NCBI GenBank assembly: GCA_003445795.1
Contig: DMCN01000067.1
Location: forward strand, 6,405 to 26,070
DNA length: 19,666 nucleotides
Origin: Gallionellaceae bacterium
GTDB lineage: Bacteria > Pseudomonadota > Gammaproteobacteria > Burkholderiales > Gallionellaceae
Direction: 5' to 3'
The notes under the pieces are model-generated. The model did not search any database. It was not told the DNA's origin and was given only the letters and a program-made list of their open reading frames with translations. A program made the position numbers and the translations under genes. Shown here one piece after another: positions 1 to 9,414 of the stretch (the stretch's first letter is position 1; the number at the start of each line of letters is the position of its first letter).

Positions 1-1647
1 CTGATGACGCTGCTGGGCACCATCGACCGCCCGGGCGGTTTCCGCCACAAGCCGCCGTTCCCGCGTCCGATCCCGCCCTGCGCGCGTACGCCCAACCATC
101 CCAAGGCCGTGCAGCCGAACACACCGCTGGACGGTATGGCGCTAGGTTGGCCGTCCGATCCGGACGATCTCTTTGTCAACGAGGATGGCACTCCGGTGCG
201 TATCGACAAGGCGTTCTCGTGGGAGTACCCGCTGTCGGTGCACGGCCTGATGCACAACGCCATCACCAACGCCTGGCGCGGCGATCCCTACAAGATCGAC
301 ACGCTGTTGCTGTTCATGGCCAACATGGCCTGGAACTCCTCGATGAACACCAGCGAAGTACGCAAGATGCTGGTCGACAAGGATGAGAACGGCGAATACA
401 AGATCCCGTTCCTGGTGGTGTGCGACGCCTTCCAATCCGAGACCACCGCGTTCGCCGATCTGATCCTGCCGGACACGACCTACCTCGAGCGCCACGACGT
501 GATGTCCATGCTCGACCGTCCGATCTCCGAGTTCGACGGCCCGGTAGATTCGGTGCGCATCCCGGTGGTGCCGCCGACCGGCGAATGCAAGCCGTTCCAG
601 GAAGTGCTGATCGAACTCGGCTCGCGCCTGAAGCTGCCCGCTTTTGTGAACAAGGATGGCGGGCGCAAGTTCAAAGACTATCCCGACTTCATCGTCAATT
701 GGGAGACCGCGCCGGGTTCCGGCATCGGCTTCCTTTCGGGCTGGCGCGGCAAGGGCGGCGAGAAGACGCTGCGCGGCGAACCGAACCCGAACCAGTGGGA
801 GATGTATGCCAAGAACGATTGCGTGCACCACTACAAGTTGCCGCGCTCCTACCAGTTCATGCGCAACTGGAACCAGGGCTATCTGGAGTGGTCGCAGAGC
901 AACGGCATCACGCGCTATGCCGAACCCATCCTGATCCATGTCTATTCCGAAGTGCTGCAGAAGTTCCGCCTCGCCGCGCAGGGCAAGAGCATCACGCGCC
1001 AGCCGCCCAAGCATCTGGCCAAGCGCATCGAGACCTTCTTCGATCCGTTGCCGTTCTACTACGAGCCGCTGGAGACGCAGACCACCGACAAGCTGAAGTA
1101 CCCGCTGTCGGCGCTGACGCAGCGCCCGATGGCGATGTACCACTCCTGGGATTCGCAGAACGCATGGTTGCGCCAGATCCACGCGCACAACTATCTCTAC
1201 GTCAATGCGAAGACGGCCAAGGATACGGGCATCGCCGACGGCGACTGGATATGGTGCGAATCGCAATGGGGCAAAGTGCGCTGCATGGCGCGCTACAGCG
1301 AGTCGGTCGAACCCGGCACGGTGTGGACCTGGAACGCCATTGGCAAAGCCGCCGGTGCGTGGAACCTGTCGCCGGATGCGAACGAATCGCAGCAGGGCTT
1401 CCTGCTCAACCACGTGATCTCGGAAGAGTTGCCGCCGGAAGCGGACGGCAAGCGTTTCTCCAACTCCGATCCGATCACCGGACAGGCGGCCTGGTACGAC
1501 GTGCGCGTGCGCATCTACAAGGCGGAAGAGGGCGAGCCCGAACAGACCTCGCCGCAATTCGAACCCATGAAGAAGTATCCCGGTATGAAAGAACATCCGA
1601 GCTGGCAAGCCTACTTCGGCGGCGGCAAGAAGGGCGGTGCGAAATGA
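1..1647 (+). CDS. soeA: Sulfite dehydrogenase (quinone) molybdopterin subunit SoeA, C-terminal part
   Basis: This is the 3' part of a DMSO-reductase-family molybdenum enzyme; the frame is open from base 1, so the true start lies left of the window and about 548 codons are visible. Early residues carry the molybdopterin oxidoreductase pattern ETTAFADLILPDTTYLERHD. About residues 365-505 form the molydopterin-dinucleotide-binding beta-barrel domain, starting near PLSALTQRPMAMYHSWDSQN. The family makes SoeA, PsrA/PhsA and related subunits. The choice of SoeA rests on the four-cluster ferredoxin subunit, the DmsC-type anchor and the sulfur-oxidation setting. SoeA oxidises sulfite to sulfate on the cytoplasmic side of the inner membrane and passes electrons to SoeB. 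The stop codon overlaps the soeB start as ATGA, implying translational coupling. A Tat signal cannot be checked because the N-terminus is missing, so a periplasmic polysulfide or thiosulfate reductase subunit remains a lesser alternative. Confidence 0.85.
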   Translation: MMTLLGTIDRPGGFRHKPPFPRPIPPCARTPNHPKAVQPNTPLDGMALGWPSDPDDLFVNEDGTPVRIDKAFSWEYPLSVHGLMHNAITNAWRGDPYKIDTLLLFMANMAWNSSMNTSEVRKMLVDKDENGEYKIPFLVVCDAFQSETTAFADLILPDTTYLERHDVMSMLDRPISEFDGPVDSVRIPVVPPTGECKPFQEVLIELGSRLKLPAFVNKDGGRKFKDYPDFIVNWETAPGSGIGFLSGWRGKGGEKTLRGEPNPNQWEMYAKNDCVHHYKLPRSYQFMRNWNQGYLEWSQSNGITRYAEPILIHVYSEVLQKFRLAAQGKSITRQPPKHLAKRIETFFDPLPFYYEPLETQTTDKLKYPLSALTQRPMAMYHSWDSQNAWLRQIHAHNYLYVNAKTAKDTGIADGDWIWCESQWGKVRCMARYSESVEPGTVWTWNAIGKAAGAWNLSPDANESQQGFLLNHVISEELPPEADGKRFSNSDPITGQAAWYDVRVRIYKAEEGEPEQTSPQFEPMKKYPGMKEHPSWQAYFGGGKKGGAK

Positions 1648-2375
1648 CCCAGCTCGCCCTAGTCATCGACTTGAACGTCTGCGTCGGCTGCCACGCCTGC
1701 GTGACCAGCTGCAAGGAGTGGAACACCTCCGGCTCGGCCGGCCCGCTGTGCGACGAAAATCCCTACGGACAGGACCCGACCGGCACCTTCTTCAACCGCG
1801 TGCAGACTTTCGAGATCGGCACCTACCCGAACAGCGAGACGCTGCATTTTCCCAAATCCTGCCTGCATTGCGAGGATCCGCCCTGCGTGCCGGTGTGCCC
1901 GACCGGCGCATCGTACAAGCGCAAGCAGGACGGCATTGTGCTGGTGGATTACGACAAGTGCATCGGCTGCAAGTATTGCACCTGGGCCTGCCCGTACGGC
2001 GCGCGCGAGATCGACGAGAAAGCCAAGGTGATGAAGAAGTGCACCCTGTGTGTGGACCGCATCTACGATATGTCCATGCCGGAAGCCGACCGCAAACCGT
2101 CCTGCGTCAAAGCCTGTCCGACCAGTGCGCGTCTGTTCGGCGACATCCACGATCCCGAATCGGCGGTGTCCCTGGCGATCCGCGAGGAGGGCGGTTATGC
2201 GCTGATGCCCGAGTGGGGCACGCAACCCGCCAACCATTACCTGCCGCGCCGCAAGATGAAGATGAAGATCCACATGGATGAGCTGGAGCGCGCGGACAAT
2301 CCGCTCAAAGTGGACGGTCACCTGCCCAAACCGGCGAAGGGCGCCTCGTCGATGGACGATGCCTCGGCATGGTAA
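1644..2375 (+). CDS. soeB: Sulfite dehydrogenase iron-sulfur subunit SoeB
   Basis: A 243-residue ferredoxin-like subunit that wires the molybdenum site of SoeA to the membrane anchor. Sixteen cysteines in four groups can bind four [4Fe-4S] clusters: C13/C16/C19/C23, C73/C76/C81/C85, C106/C109/C112/C116 and C133/C136/C154/C158. This is the standard DmsB/PsrB/SoeB arrangement, with the usual exchange of ligands between first and last groups. There is no signal peptide, as expected for a subunit that stays in the cytoplasm or rides out with its partner. The start is the ATG that overlaps the soeA stop by four bases. Family membership is clear; the substrate is inferred from the operon. Confidence 0.9.
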   Translation: MTQLALVIDLNVCVGCHACVTSCKEWNTSGSAGPLCDENPYGQDPTGTFFNRVQTFEIGTYPNSETLHFPKSCLHCEDPPCVPVCPTGASYKRKQDGIVLVDYDKCIGCKYCTWACPYGAREIDEKAKVMKKCTLCVDRIYDMSMPEADRKPSCVKACPTSARLFGDIHDPESAVSLAIREEGGYALMPEWGTQPANHYLPRRKMKMKIHMDELERADNPLKVDGHLPKPAKGASSMDDASAW

Positions 2376-2404
2376 TGAAGCAACCAGTTTAGGAACGGTA
2401 CATT

Positions 2405-3388
2405 ATGAAACCAGCATTTTCCGTCATTTTTCTGACCACGCTCATCGGAGCGGCGCAGGGCTTGTTCCTCGCCCTGTTCACGCACCAGTCGTATGCGCTG
2501 TTCGGCCTGCTGCCGATGCAGTCGGATGATTTCTACGGCTACGGCACTGCCATCGCGATGGTGTTTCTTGGTGGCGGCCTGTTTGCAGCGGTGTTTCACC
2601 TCGGCAAGCCCATCTACATGGTCACCCGCGCATGGCGCGGCATGACCCAGTGGCGCACTTCCTGGCTGTCGCGCGAGCTGATCGCGCTGCCGGCGTTCAT
2701 GGGAATCGTGTTCCTGTATGGCGTGTCGCACCTGGCCGGGTTCCGCCCGGTGCTGCTGACACTGCCCAGCGGCCAGCCCATCGATCTGTCTTTCGTGCTC
2801 GGCGTTGTCGGTACCTTGCTGGCGTTCACGCTGTTCGTTTGTACCGCGATGATCTACGCCTGCCTGCGTTTCCTGCGCGAGTGGTACTCGCCGCTGACCG
2901 TGATCAACTACATCCTGATGGGCGGGTCTTCCGGCTTCATCCTGGCGGCGTTCTACGCGGCCTCGGCCGCACCCGACCAGGCTGACTTCTTCGCCGGCTG
3001 GGCGATCATCATCACCGTGCTGGCATTCGCCGGACGCGCCGCCTCGCTGGTGCGCAACGCACGCCTGAAGCCGAAATCGACCATGCAGACCGCCATCGGC
3101 GTCAAGCATCCCACTATCGTGCAGCGCTCGATGGGGGCGATGGGAGGCACGTTCAATACACGCGAGTTCTTCCACGGCAAGAGCCTCGTCTTCATGCGCG
3201 TGATCAAGCCGACGTTTCTGGTAATGGCGTTCGTTCTTCCGCTGGCCCTGTTGGCGCTGGGACTGTTCTCACCCGCCTTGCTCGGCGTGGCATTCGTGAT
3301 TCAGTACATCGGCTTGATGGTGGAGCGCTGGTTCTTCTTCGCGCAGGCCAACCATCCGCAGAACCTCTATTACCAGACCATAGGTTGA
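2405..3388 (+). CDS. soeC: Sulfite dehydrogenase membrane anchor SoeC (DmsC-like)
   Basis: A 327-residue, strongly hydrophobic protein with about eight predicted membrane helices, matching the DmsC-type anchor family in length and layout. It should hold SoeAB at the inner membrane and pass electrons to the quinone pool. The N-terminal helix (SVIFLTTLIGAAQGLFLALF) is typical of the family. It starts 29 bp after soeB, with AGGAACGG about 8 bases before the ATG. No haem-binding motif is seen, in line with a direct quinone-reducing anchor. The gene order A-B-C matches the known Soe operon of sulfur oxidisers. The anchor class is certain; specificity comes from the neighbours. Confidence 0.87.
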   Translation: MKPAFSVIFLTTLIGAAQGLFLALFTHQSYALFGLLPMQSDDFYGYGTAIAMVFLGGGLFAAVFHLGKPIYMVTRAWRGMTQWRTSWLSRELIALPAFMGIVFLYGVSHLAGFRPVLLTLPSGQPIDLSFVLGVVGTLLAFTLFVCTAMIYACLRFLREWYSPLTVINYILMGGSSGFILAAFYAASAAPDQADFFAGWAIIITVLAFAGRAASLVRNARLKPKSTMQTAIGVKHPTIVQRSMGAMGGTFNTREFFHGKSLVFMRVIKPTFLVMAFVLPLALLALGLFSPALLGVAFVIQYIGLMVERWFFFAQANHPQNLYYQTIG

Positions 3389-3398
3389 TCACGACATC

Positions 3399-5186
3399 TT
3401 GAAAAGCTCACACACGCGCAATTACTGGTTGCACCGCCTGTTACCGTTTCTGCAGTGGAAGCATCTGGTGGACAAGCAAACCACCCGTGCCGATCTGGTC
3501 GCGGGTATCACCGGCGCGCTGATCGTGTTGCCTCAGGGTGTGGCCTTCGCCACCATCGCCGGCATGCCGCCGGAATATGGTCTGTACGCGGCGATGGTGC
3601 CCGCGATCATCGCCGCCCTGTTCGGGTCGAGCTGGCATCTGGTGTCGGGGCCAACCACCGCCATCTCCATCGCGGTGTTCGCTGCCATGAGTCCGCTGGC
3701 CGATCCCGGTTCGCCCGAGTTCATCAGTATGGTGCTCACGCTGACCTTTCTGGTGGGGCTGTTCCAGCTGATTCTGGGTCTGGCGCGCATGGGTGTGCTG
3801 GTCAACTTCATCTCGCACACCGTGGTGATCGGTTTCACTGCAGGCGCGGCGCTGCTCATCGCGGCCAGCCAGGTGAAGAACTTCTTTGGTATCGCCATCG
3901 AGCGCGGCGCGCACTTTCATGTGGTGATCGAACGTTTCATCGAGCAGTTCGGCAATATCAATCCCTGGGTCACGCTGGTCGGCGCGGTCACGCTGGCTAC
4001 GGGTATTCTGGCCAAGATATACATCCCCAAGCTGCCGTACATGATTGTGGCGATGGTGATTGGCAGCGTGATCGCCTATTTGCTTAATCTGCAGCTTGGC
4101 GTGGAGACCACGCTAATTACGACCGTGGGGGCCTTGCCCGCGCATCTGCCGCCGCTGTCGCTGCCGGACTTCTCCTACGCGACCATCCACAAGGTGCTGT
4201 TCCCCGCTTTGGTGGTGACCATGCTGGCACTGACGGAGGCGGTCTCCATCTCTCGCTCCATCGCGGTGAAATCGGAGCAGCGTATCGACGGCAACCAGGA
4301 GTTCATCGGTCAGGGCCTGTCCAACCTGATTGGCAGTTTCTTCTCCAGTTACGCCTCGTGCGGTTCGTTCAACCGCAGCGGCGTGAACTATGCTGCGGGC
4401 GCAAAGACGCCGATGGCGACGGTGTATGCGTCACTCTTCCTGGTGCTGGTGTTGCTGCTGGTCGCGCCGCTGGCCTCCTACCTGCCGACCGCGGCAATGG
4501 CGGGCATCCTGTTTTTGGTTGCCTGGGGATTGATCGATTTTCACCACATTAGCAGCATTGGCAAGACCAGCCGTTCCGAGACGGTCATATTGTGGGTGAC
4601 CCTGCTGGGCACGCTGGTCGATCTGGAGAAGGGCATCTTCTTCGGCATCCTGCTTTCGCTCGCCATCTACCTGTTCCGTGTCTCGCGTCCGGGTATCGTG
4701 CCGGTGGTGCCGGCGAAGGAGGAGGGCGCATATCACTTCGTCGGCGCCGAAGACCATCCGCAATGTCCGCAACTGGCCATGGTGCGTCTGAACGGTGCGA
4801 TCTTCTTTGGTGCGGTGGACCATGTGCAGAGCAGCCTACAGAAGATAGACGAGATCGAACCGCAGAAGAAATCCGTGCTGGTCATCGCGCGCGGTATCAG
4901 TTTTGTCGATGTGGCGGGTGCCGAGATGCTGGCGCAGGAAGCGCGCCGCCGCCGCAAGATGGGAGGCGGCCTCTATTTCTATCGCTGCAAGGACGATATC
5001 TACAAGTTCCTGCGCAAGTCGGACAAGCTGGATGATATCGGGGAGGGCGGGTTCTTTCCGACCATGTCTAACTGGATCAAGCCGATCTATTCCACGCTTG
5101 ACCCTGAGATCTGCCGCAACTGCACGGCGCGCATATTCTCGGAATGTCATGAGAGATTGCCGGACGGGGAGCCGCGGACAGCATGA
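3399..5186 (+). CDS. SulP-family anion permease with STAS domain and cysteine-bearing tail
   Basis: A 595-residue SulP/SLC26-type inner-membrane anion transporter. The N-terminal signature (RADLVAGITGALIVLPQGVA, about 30-49), the conserved GPTTAIS near residue 84 and the repeat-2 region (about 270-330) mark the transport core; a cytoplasmic STAS domain spans about 456-555. I chose a rare TTG start because an in-frame stop lies just upstream and the LLPFLQW segment before the next candidate (GTG at 3468) aligns with the N-terminus of the SulP protein at 7237. The ribosome site is weak, and the gene begins 10 bp after soeC, so coupling to soeC is likely. The tail carries C572-x2-C575-x7-C583-H584, not a normal STAS feature. 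Sulfate or sulfite is the probable substrate given the adjacent soeABC, but direction and ion are unproven. Confidence 0.85.
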   Translation: MKSSHTRNYWLHRLLPFLQWKHLVDKQTTRADLVAGITGALIVLPQGVAFATIAGMPPEYGLYAAMVPAIIAALFGSSWHLVSGPTTAISIAVFAAMSPLADPGSPEFISMVLTLTFLVGLFQLILGLARMGVLVNFISHTVVIGFTAGAALLIAASQVKNFFGIAIERGAHFHVVIERFIEQFGNINPWVTLVGAVTLATGILAKIYIPKLPYMIVAMVIGSVIAYLLNLQLGVETTLITTVGALPAHLPPLSLPDFSYATIHKVLFPALVVTMLALTEAVSISRSIAVKSEQRIDGNQEFIGQGLSNLIGSFFSSYASCGSFNRSGVNYAAGAKTPMATVYASLFLVLVLLLVAPLASYLPTAAMAGILFLVAWGLIDFHHISSIGKTSRSETVILWVTLLGTLVDLEKGIFFGILLSLAIYLFRVSRPGIVPVVPAKEEGAYHFVGAEDHPQCPQLAMVRLNGAIFFGAVDHVQSSLQKIDEIEPQKKSVLVIARGISFVDVAGAEMLAQEARRRRKMGGGLYFYRCKDDIYKFLRKSDKLDDIGEGGFFPTMSNWIKPIYSTLDPEICRNCTARIFSECHERLPDGEPRTA

Positions 5187-5254
5187 ATCAGCTGTAGCAA
5201 AGTGACTCTGCAGGGAATGCAAACATCAGTCAGAACAAATCGGGGATTCATACA

Positions 5255-7198
5255 ATGAGCAGCAAAACCATCCAGACCAGAACCGTCATCGCCGCCGTCA
5301 TCTTCGCGCTGGTCGGCGTGTCCGCATTCATGTTCGCGCCAAGTCGCGAGATCGCCGTTGTTCTCAACCTGCTGTTGTTGACGGTGTATCTGTTCGCTTT
5401 CGAGGTGGTCGGTGTCGATGTGGCGGCGGTCAGCATCATGGTCTTGCTGGGTCTGATCAGTCATTTCGGCAGCCTGATCGATCTGCCCAAACCGCTGGTG
5501 CAGGGCAGGGAACTCTTCAGCGGCTTCTCCGGCAATGCCGTGATCTCGATCATCGCGGTGATGATCGTCGGTGCGGGGCTGGACAAGACCGGCCTGATGA
5601 GCAAGGTGGCGAGCTTCATCATCCGGGTGGCGGGCAATACCGAAGGACGTATCATCCCGGCGATTTCCAGCACGGTCGGCTTCATCTCCAGTTTCATGCA
5701 GAACGTCGGCGCCGCCGCGCTGTTCCTGCCGGTGGTCGGTCGTATCTCGGCGCGCACCGGCCTGCCGATGTCGCGCCTGCTGATGCCGATGGGCTTCTGC
5801 GCCATTCTCGGCGGCACCATTACCATGGTCGGTTCCAGCCCGCTGATCCTGCTCAATGACCTGATCCTGGCATCGAACAAGGCATTGCCGCCGGAGCAGC
5901 AGATGGAGACATGGTCGCTGTTCACCGTCACGCCCATCGGTCTGGCACTGCTGGCTTCCGGCATCGCCTATTTCGTCTTCGCCGGGCGCTATGTGCTGCC
6001 CGGCAACACGAGCGACGGCGTCACCAGCGGCGCCAATGCGATGGATTATTTCCAGAATCTATACGGTCTCGACTATGCGGTGCGCGAAGTGGTGGTGCCG
6101 CCCGAGAGCCGGCTGGTCGGCAAGACACTCGATGACATCGAGCGGCCTTACCGTTTGCGCGTTGTCGCCATCATGCGCGGTAGCGACGACCTGCGCATGG
6201 GACCTTCGCGCGACGTCGAGATTGCTGCCGGTAGCGTACTGGGCCTGCTCGGCGCGCCGGAGCGGCTGAACGAATTCGTTGCCGCCAAGGGATTGCAACT
6301 GCGCGATGAAATGGAGACCTTTGCCGATCAACTTTCGCCTGCCAAGGCGGGTATCGCCGAGATCGTCATCCCGCCCGGATCCGAACTCATCGGCAAGAGC
6401 GCGCGCGATGTCTGGATGCGCAAAACCTACGGTATCTCTCTGACAGCCTTGCATCGCGGCGGCAACACCCTGCGCGAAGGCGACGGCGTGCGCAACCTGC
6501 CACTGCAGTCAGGCGATGCGCTGATCGTGCATACCGGATGGGAAGCGCTGGCACATCTGGAAAAGGACAAGAACTTCGTTGTCGTCACCACCGAGTTCCC
6601 GCACGAGGAAATGCGCCCGCACAAAGTGAGTGCCGCACTCGCCTGCTTCGCCATCGCGCTCGTGCTGATCCTGTTCACCGACACTCTGCTGTCGATCTCG
6701 CTGATGACCGGCGCCATCGGCATGATCCTGTTGCGCGTGCTCAGCATCGAGGAGGCCTACCGCGCGGTGAGCTGGAAGTCGGTGTTCCTGCTGGCCAGTC
6801 TGATCCCGCTCGGCCTCGCGGTCGAGACCAGCGGCACGGCAAAGTGGATCGCGGAACAGACGCTGTTGCTGCTGGGCGGCACGCCGATCTGGGTGATCCA
6901 GTTGGCGATCGCCATCCTGGCGACGTTCTTTACGCTGGTGATGTCGAATGTGGGTGCGACAGTGCTGCTGGTGCCGCTGGCCGTGAACATCGCCATCGGC
7001 GCGGGTGCCGACCCGGCAGTGTTCGCGCTGACCGTGGCGCTGGCGACTTCGAACTCATTCTTCCTGCCGACCCATCAGGTCAACGCGCTGTTGATGGGGC
7101 CGGGCGGTTACCGCGTGGCCGATTACATGCGCGCGGGCGGTATCATGACCATCCTGTTCATCGCCGTGCTGATGATCATGCTGAACCTGATTTTCTGA
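5255..7198 (+). CDS. SLC13/DASS-type anion permease with two RCK_C (TrkA-C) domains
   Basis: A 647-residue ion-transporter-superfamily permease. Two membrane halves flank a soluble centre. The first half carries the hairpin motifs around SFMQNVGAAALFLP (about 146-159) and GGTITMVGSSP (about 186-196); the second has SNVGATVLLVP and a conserved late ATSNSFFLPTHQVNALL. The centre holds two RCK_C/TrkA-C ligand-sensing domains, about residues 275-345 and 362-440, both starting with a VVPPxS/VIPPGS-like strand. This layout is that of the SAC1/SLT-like sulfate transporter branch and of uncharacterised bacterial DASS proteins. The ATG at 5255 is preceded by GGGGA. It sits between two SulP genes, so sulfate or another inorganic oxyanion is a reasonable guess. 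The RCK_C domains suggest control by a cytoplasmic ligand. Confidence 0.82.
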   Translation: MSSKTIQTRTVIAAVIFALVGVSAFMFAPSREIAVVLNLLLLTVYLFAFEVVGVDVAAVSIMVLLGLISHFGSLIDLPKPLVQGRELFSGFSGNAVISIIAVMIVGAGLDKTGLMSKVASFIIRVAGNTEGRIIPAISSTVGFISSFMQNVGAAALFLPVVGRISARTGLPMSRLLMPMGFCAILGGTITMVGSSPLILLNDLILASNKALPPEQQMETWSLFTVTPIGLALLASGIAYFVFAGRYVLPGNTSDGVTSGANAMDYFQNLYGLDYAVREVVVPPESRLVGKTLDDIERPYRLRVVAIMRGSDDLRMGPSRDVEIAAGSVLGLLGAPERLNEFVAAKGLQLRDEMETFADQLSPAKAGIAEIVIPPGSELIGKSARDVWMRKTYGISLTALHRGGNTLREGDGVRNLPLQSGDALIVHTGWEALAHLEKDKNFVVVTTEFPHEEMRPHKVSAALACFAIALVLILFTDTLLSISLMTGAIGMILLRVLSIEEAYRAVSWKSVFLLASLIPLGLAVETSGTAKWIAEQTLLLLGGTPIWVIQLAIAILATFFTLVMSNVGATVLLVPLAVNIAIGAGADPAVFALTVALATSNSFFLPTHQVNALLMGPGGYRVADYMRAGGIMTILFIAVLMIMLNLIF

Positions 7199-7236
7199 CC
7201 AGCGCATGATTCCTGCAATTTGAAACCGGGGGCAGT

Positions 7237-9387
7237 ATGAATAGCCGTCTTGCACGCATCTTTCCATTCCTGTCCTGGTGGCCGCTGAACGGTGCGAACG
7301 TCAGAACCGACTTGATCGCGGGTATCACCGTCGCACTGGTGCTCATCCCGCAATCCATGGCTTACGCGCAACTGGCGGGACTGCCCGCCTACTACGGCCT
7401 GTATGCAGCCTTCCTGCCCGGCATCATCGCGGCCATGTGGGGTTCGTCGGCGCAACTCGCCACCGGGCCTGTCGCGGTTGCTTCGCTGCTGACGGCTTCC
7501 GCGCTGGCACCGCTGGCGGCAACCGGTTCCGAACAGTTCGTCGCATTGGCCATCCTGCTTGCGTTGATGGTTGGTCTGATCCAGCTGGGTCTGGGTATCT
7601 TCAAACTCGGCGTGGTGGTGAACTTCCTGTCGCACCCGGTGATCGTCGGTTTCACCAACGCCGCCGCCATCATCATCGGCTTGTCCCAGCTCAACAAACT
7701 GTTCGGCGTGTCCATGGGACGCAGCGAACATTTCATCAACGACATCTGGGGTGTCTTGCTGCAGATCGGCGAGACGCACTGGCCGACGCTGATTATGGGT
7801 GTCTCGGCCTTTGCCATCATGTGGGGATTGAAGAAGTTCGCGCCCAAGTTGCCCGGCGTGCTGATCGCGGTGGCCATCACCACCGTCGCCAGCTTCGCCA
7901 TCGGCTTCGAGCACAACAGCAAGGGCAAGATCGAGGAGATCGCGGATATTGAGGTCAAGACGCTGGCCAACGATTTTTCGCGTGGCGAGATCAGGATGGA
8001 GGAATTGAACGGTGTGCTCAGCGCCAAGACGGCCGAGCTCAAGCTAATGCAGAAGTCGAAAGATGGCAGCGGGCAGCATATTGCGGCGCTGAGATACGAG
8101 ACCGAACTGATCAAGCTGGAGATCGAACACCTGGAAGGGGAGAGCCGCAAGGCCGCGCGTTCATTGCGCAAATTCATCTTCGAACAGGTTCCGGCGACCG
8201 ATACGCAACCGGCCAAACTGTATCTGACCGGGCAGGTGCCGCAGGGTGAGCTGTCCGACGGTTATCGCTGGCGCATCAAGAAAGTGAGCAAGGGTGAGTT
8301 GAAGCTGGTCGGCGGCGGCGAAGTGGTCGGCAGCATTCCCTCCGGTCTGCCCGACATCGGTTTGCCCAAGATGAGCTGGGAGACCATGATGTCGCTGTTG
8401 TCCAGCGCGCTGGTGATCTCACTGGTCGGATTTATGGAAGCGATCTCCATCGCCAAGGCTATGGCAGCCAAGACCAGACAACGCATCGACCCCAACCAGG
8501 AGTTGCTCGGGCAGGGTATCTCCAACATCGTCGGCAGTCTGAGTCAGTCGTTCCCGGTCAGCGGTTCGTTCTCGCGCTCTGCGGTGAACCTCAACGCGGG
8601 CGCAGTCACCGGCCTGTCCAACGTGTTCGCCGGACTGATCGTGCTGGTCACGCTGCTGTTCCTCACGCCGCTGCTGTATCACCTGCCGCAGGCGGTGCTG
8701 GCGGCGGTGATCATGATGGCAGTGATCGGTCTGGTCAACTTCAAGGCCATCGCGCATGCCTGGCACACGCACAAGCATGACGGCGTCGCCTCCGTGGTCA
8801 CCTTCGTTGCCACGTTGGCCTTCGCGCCGCACCTGGACAACGGCATCATAATCGGAGCCGGTCTCGCGATCATCCTGTATCTGTACCGCACCATGAAACC
8901 GCGTGTCGCCATCCTCGGCCGCCATCCTGATGGTCACTTGCGCGACGTGAAGGTGCACAACCTGCCGGTGAGCGAGAACATCATCGCCATGCGCTACGAT
9001 GGCTCGCTGTATTTTGCCAACGTGCCCTACTTCGAGGATACCGTGCTGGAGGCGGTGGCCAACAACCCGCAGGCCAGATGTCTGCTGATCGTGAGTGACG
9101 GCATCAATCAACTTGATGCTTCGGGTGAGGAAGTCATTCACCATCTGGTCGAGCGCCTGCGTGCCGGCGGCATCCGTGTGGTGTTCAGCGGGCTGAAGAA
9201 ACAGGTGCTCGACGTGATGCGTCATTCCGGCCTGCTGAAATATATCGGCGAGGAGAACTTCTTCATGGATGAGGAGAAGGCGCTGGAAGATATCTATGCC
9301 GAAGTGATTAAGGTGAAGCCGGATGCCAAGCGCCGTCTGCTGAAGCAGAGCATCGGTGACAACGACGGTATCAGAACCTGGTTATAG
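7237..9387 (+). CDS. SulP-family permease with STAS domain and large coiled-coil insertion
   Basis: A 716-residue SulP transporter, over 100 residues longer than its neighbour at 3399. The core is ordinary: RTDLIAGITVALVLIPQSMA at 23-42, GPVAVAS near 77, the repeat-2 stretch with RQRIDPNQELLGQGISN at 414-430, and a C-terminal STAS domain at about 575-690. Between two membrane segments, about residues 226-362, sits extra sequence: a charged, heptad-rich helical stretch (about 250-312) followed by a short beta-like part (about 313-360). The normal SulP sequence resumes at VVGSIPSGLPDIGLP. The ATG is preceded by GGGGG. In the standard 7+7 helix fold the insertion would face the periplasm (inference). 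It may move sulfate, sulfite or another anion. Confidence 0.84.
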   Translation: MNSRLARIFPFLSWWPLNGANVRTDLIAGITVALVLIPQSMAYAQLAGLPAYYGLYAAFLPGIIAAMWGSSAQLATGPVAVASLLTASALAPLAATGSEQFVALAILLALMVGLIQLGLGIFKLGVVVNFLSHPVIVGFTNAAAIIIGLSQLNKLFGVSMGRSEHFINDIWGVLLQIGETHWPTLIMGVSAFAIMWGLKKFAPKLPGVLIAVAITTVASFAIGFEHNSKGKIEEIADIEVKTLANDFSRGEIRMEELNGVLSAKTAELKLMQKSKDGSGQHIAALRYETELIKLEIEHLEGESRKAARSLRKFIFEQVPATDTQPAKLYLTGQVPQGELSDGYRWRIKKVSKGELKLVGGGEVVGSIPSGLPDIGLPKMSWETMMSLLSSALVISLVGFMEAISIAKAMAAKTRQRIDPNQELLGQGISNIVGSLSQSFPVSGSFSRSAVNLNAGAVTGLSNVFAGLIVLVTLLFLTPLLYHLPQAVLAAVIMMAVIGLVNFKAIAHAWHTHKHDGVASVVTFVATLAFAPHLDNGIIIGAGLAIILYLYRTMKPRVAILGRHPDGHLRDVKVHNLPVSENIIAMRYDGSLYFANVPYFEDTVLEAVANNPQARCLLIVSDGINQLDASGEEVIHHLVERLRAGGIRVVFSGLKKQVLDVMRHSGLLKYIGEENFFMDEEKALEDIYAEVIKVKPDAKRRLLKQSIGDNDGIRTWL

Positions 9388-9414
9388 GAACGAATCTTTA
9401 TTGGGGCTTCAGGA

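Noticed and set aside
142..1608. Long open frame on the minus strand opposite soeA (488 codons)
   Set aside because: It mirrors a high-GC coding gene, has low-complexity R/H/V-rich sequence without any domain, and the + strand product is clearly SoeA.
1..1647. Reading the soeABC set as polysulfide or thiosulfate reductase (Psr/Phs)
   Set aside because: It cannot be excluded without the N-terminus, but the DmsC-type anchor and the surrounding sulfate-type carriers and sulfur-oxidation genes fit SoeABC better.
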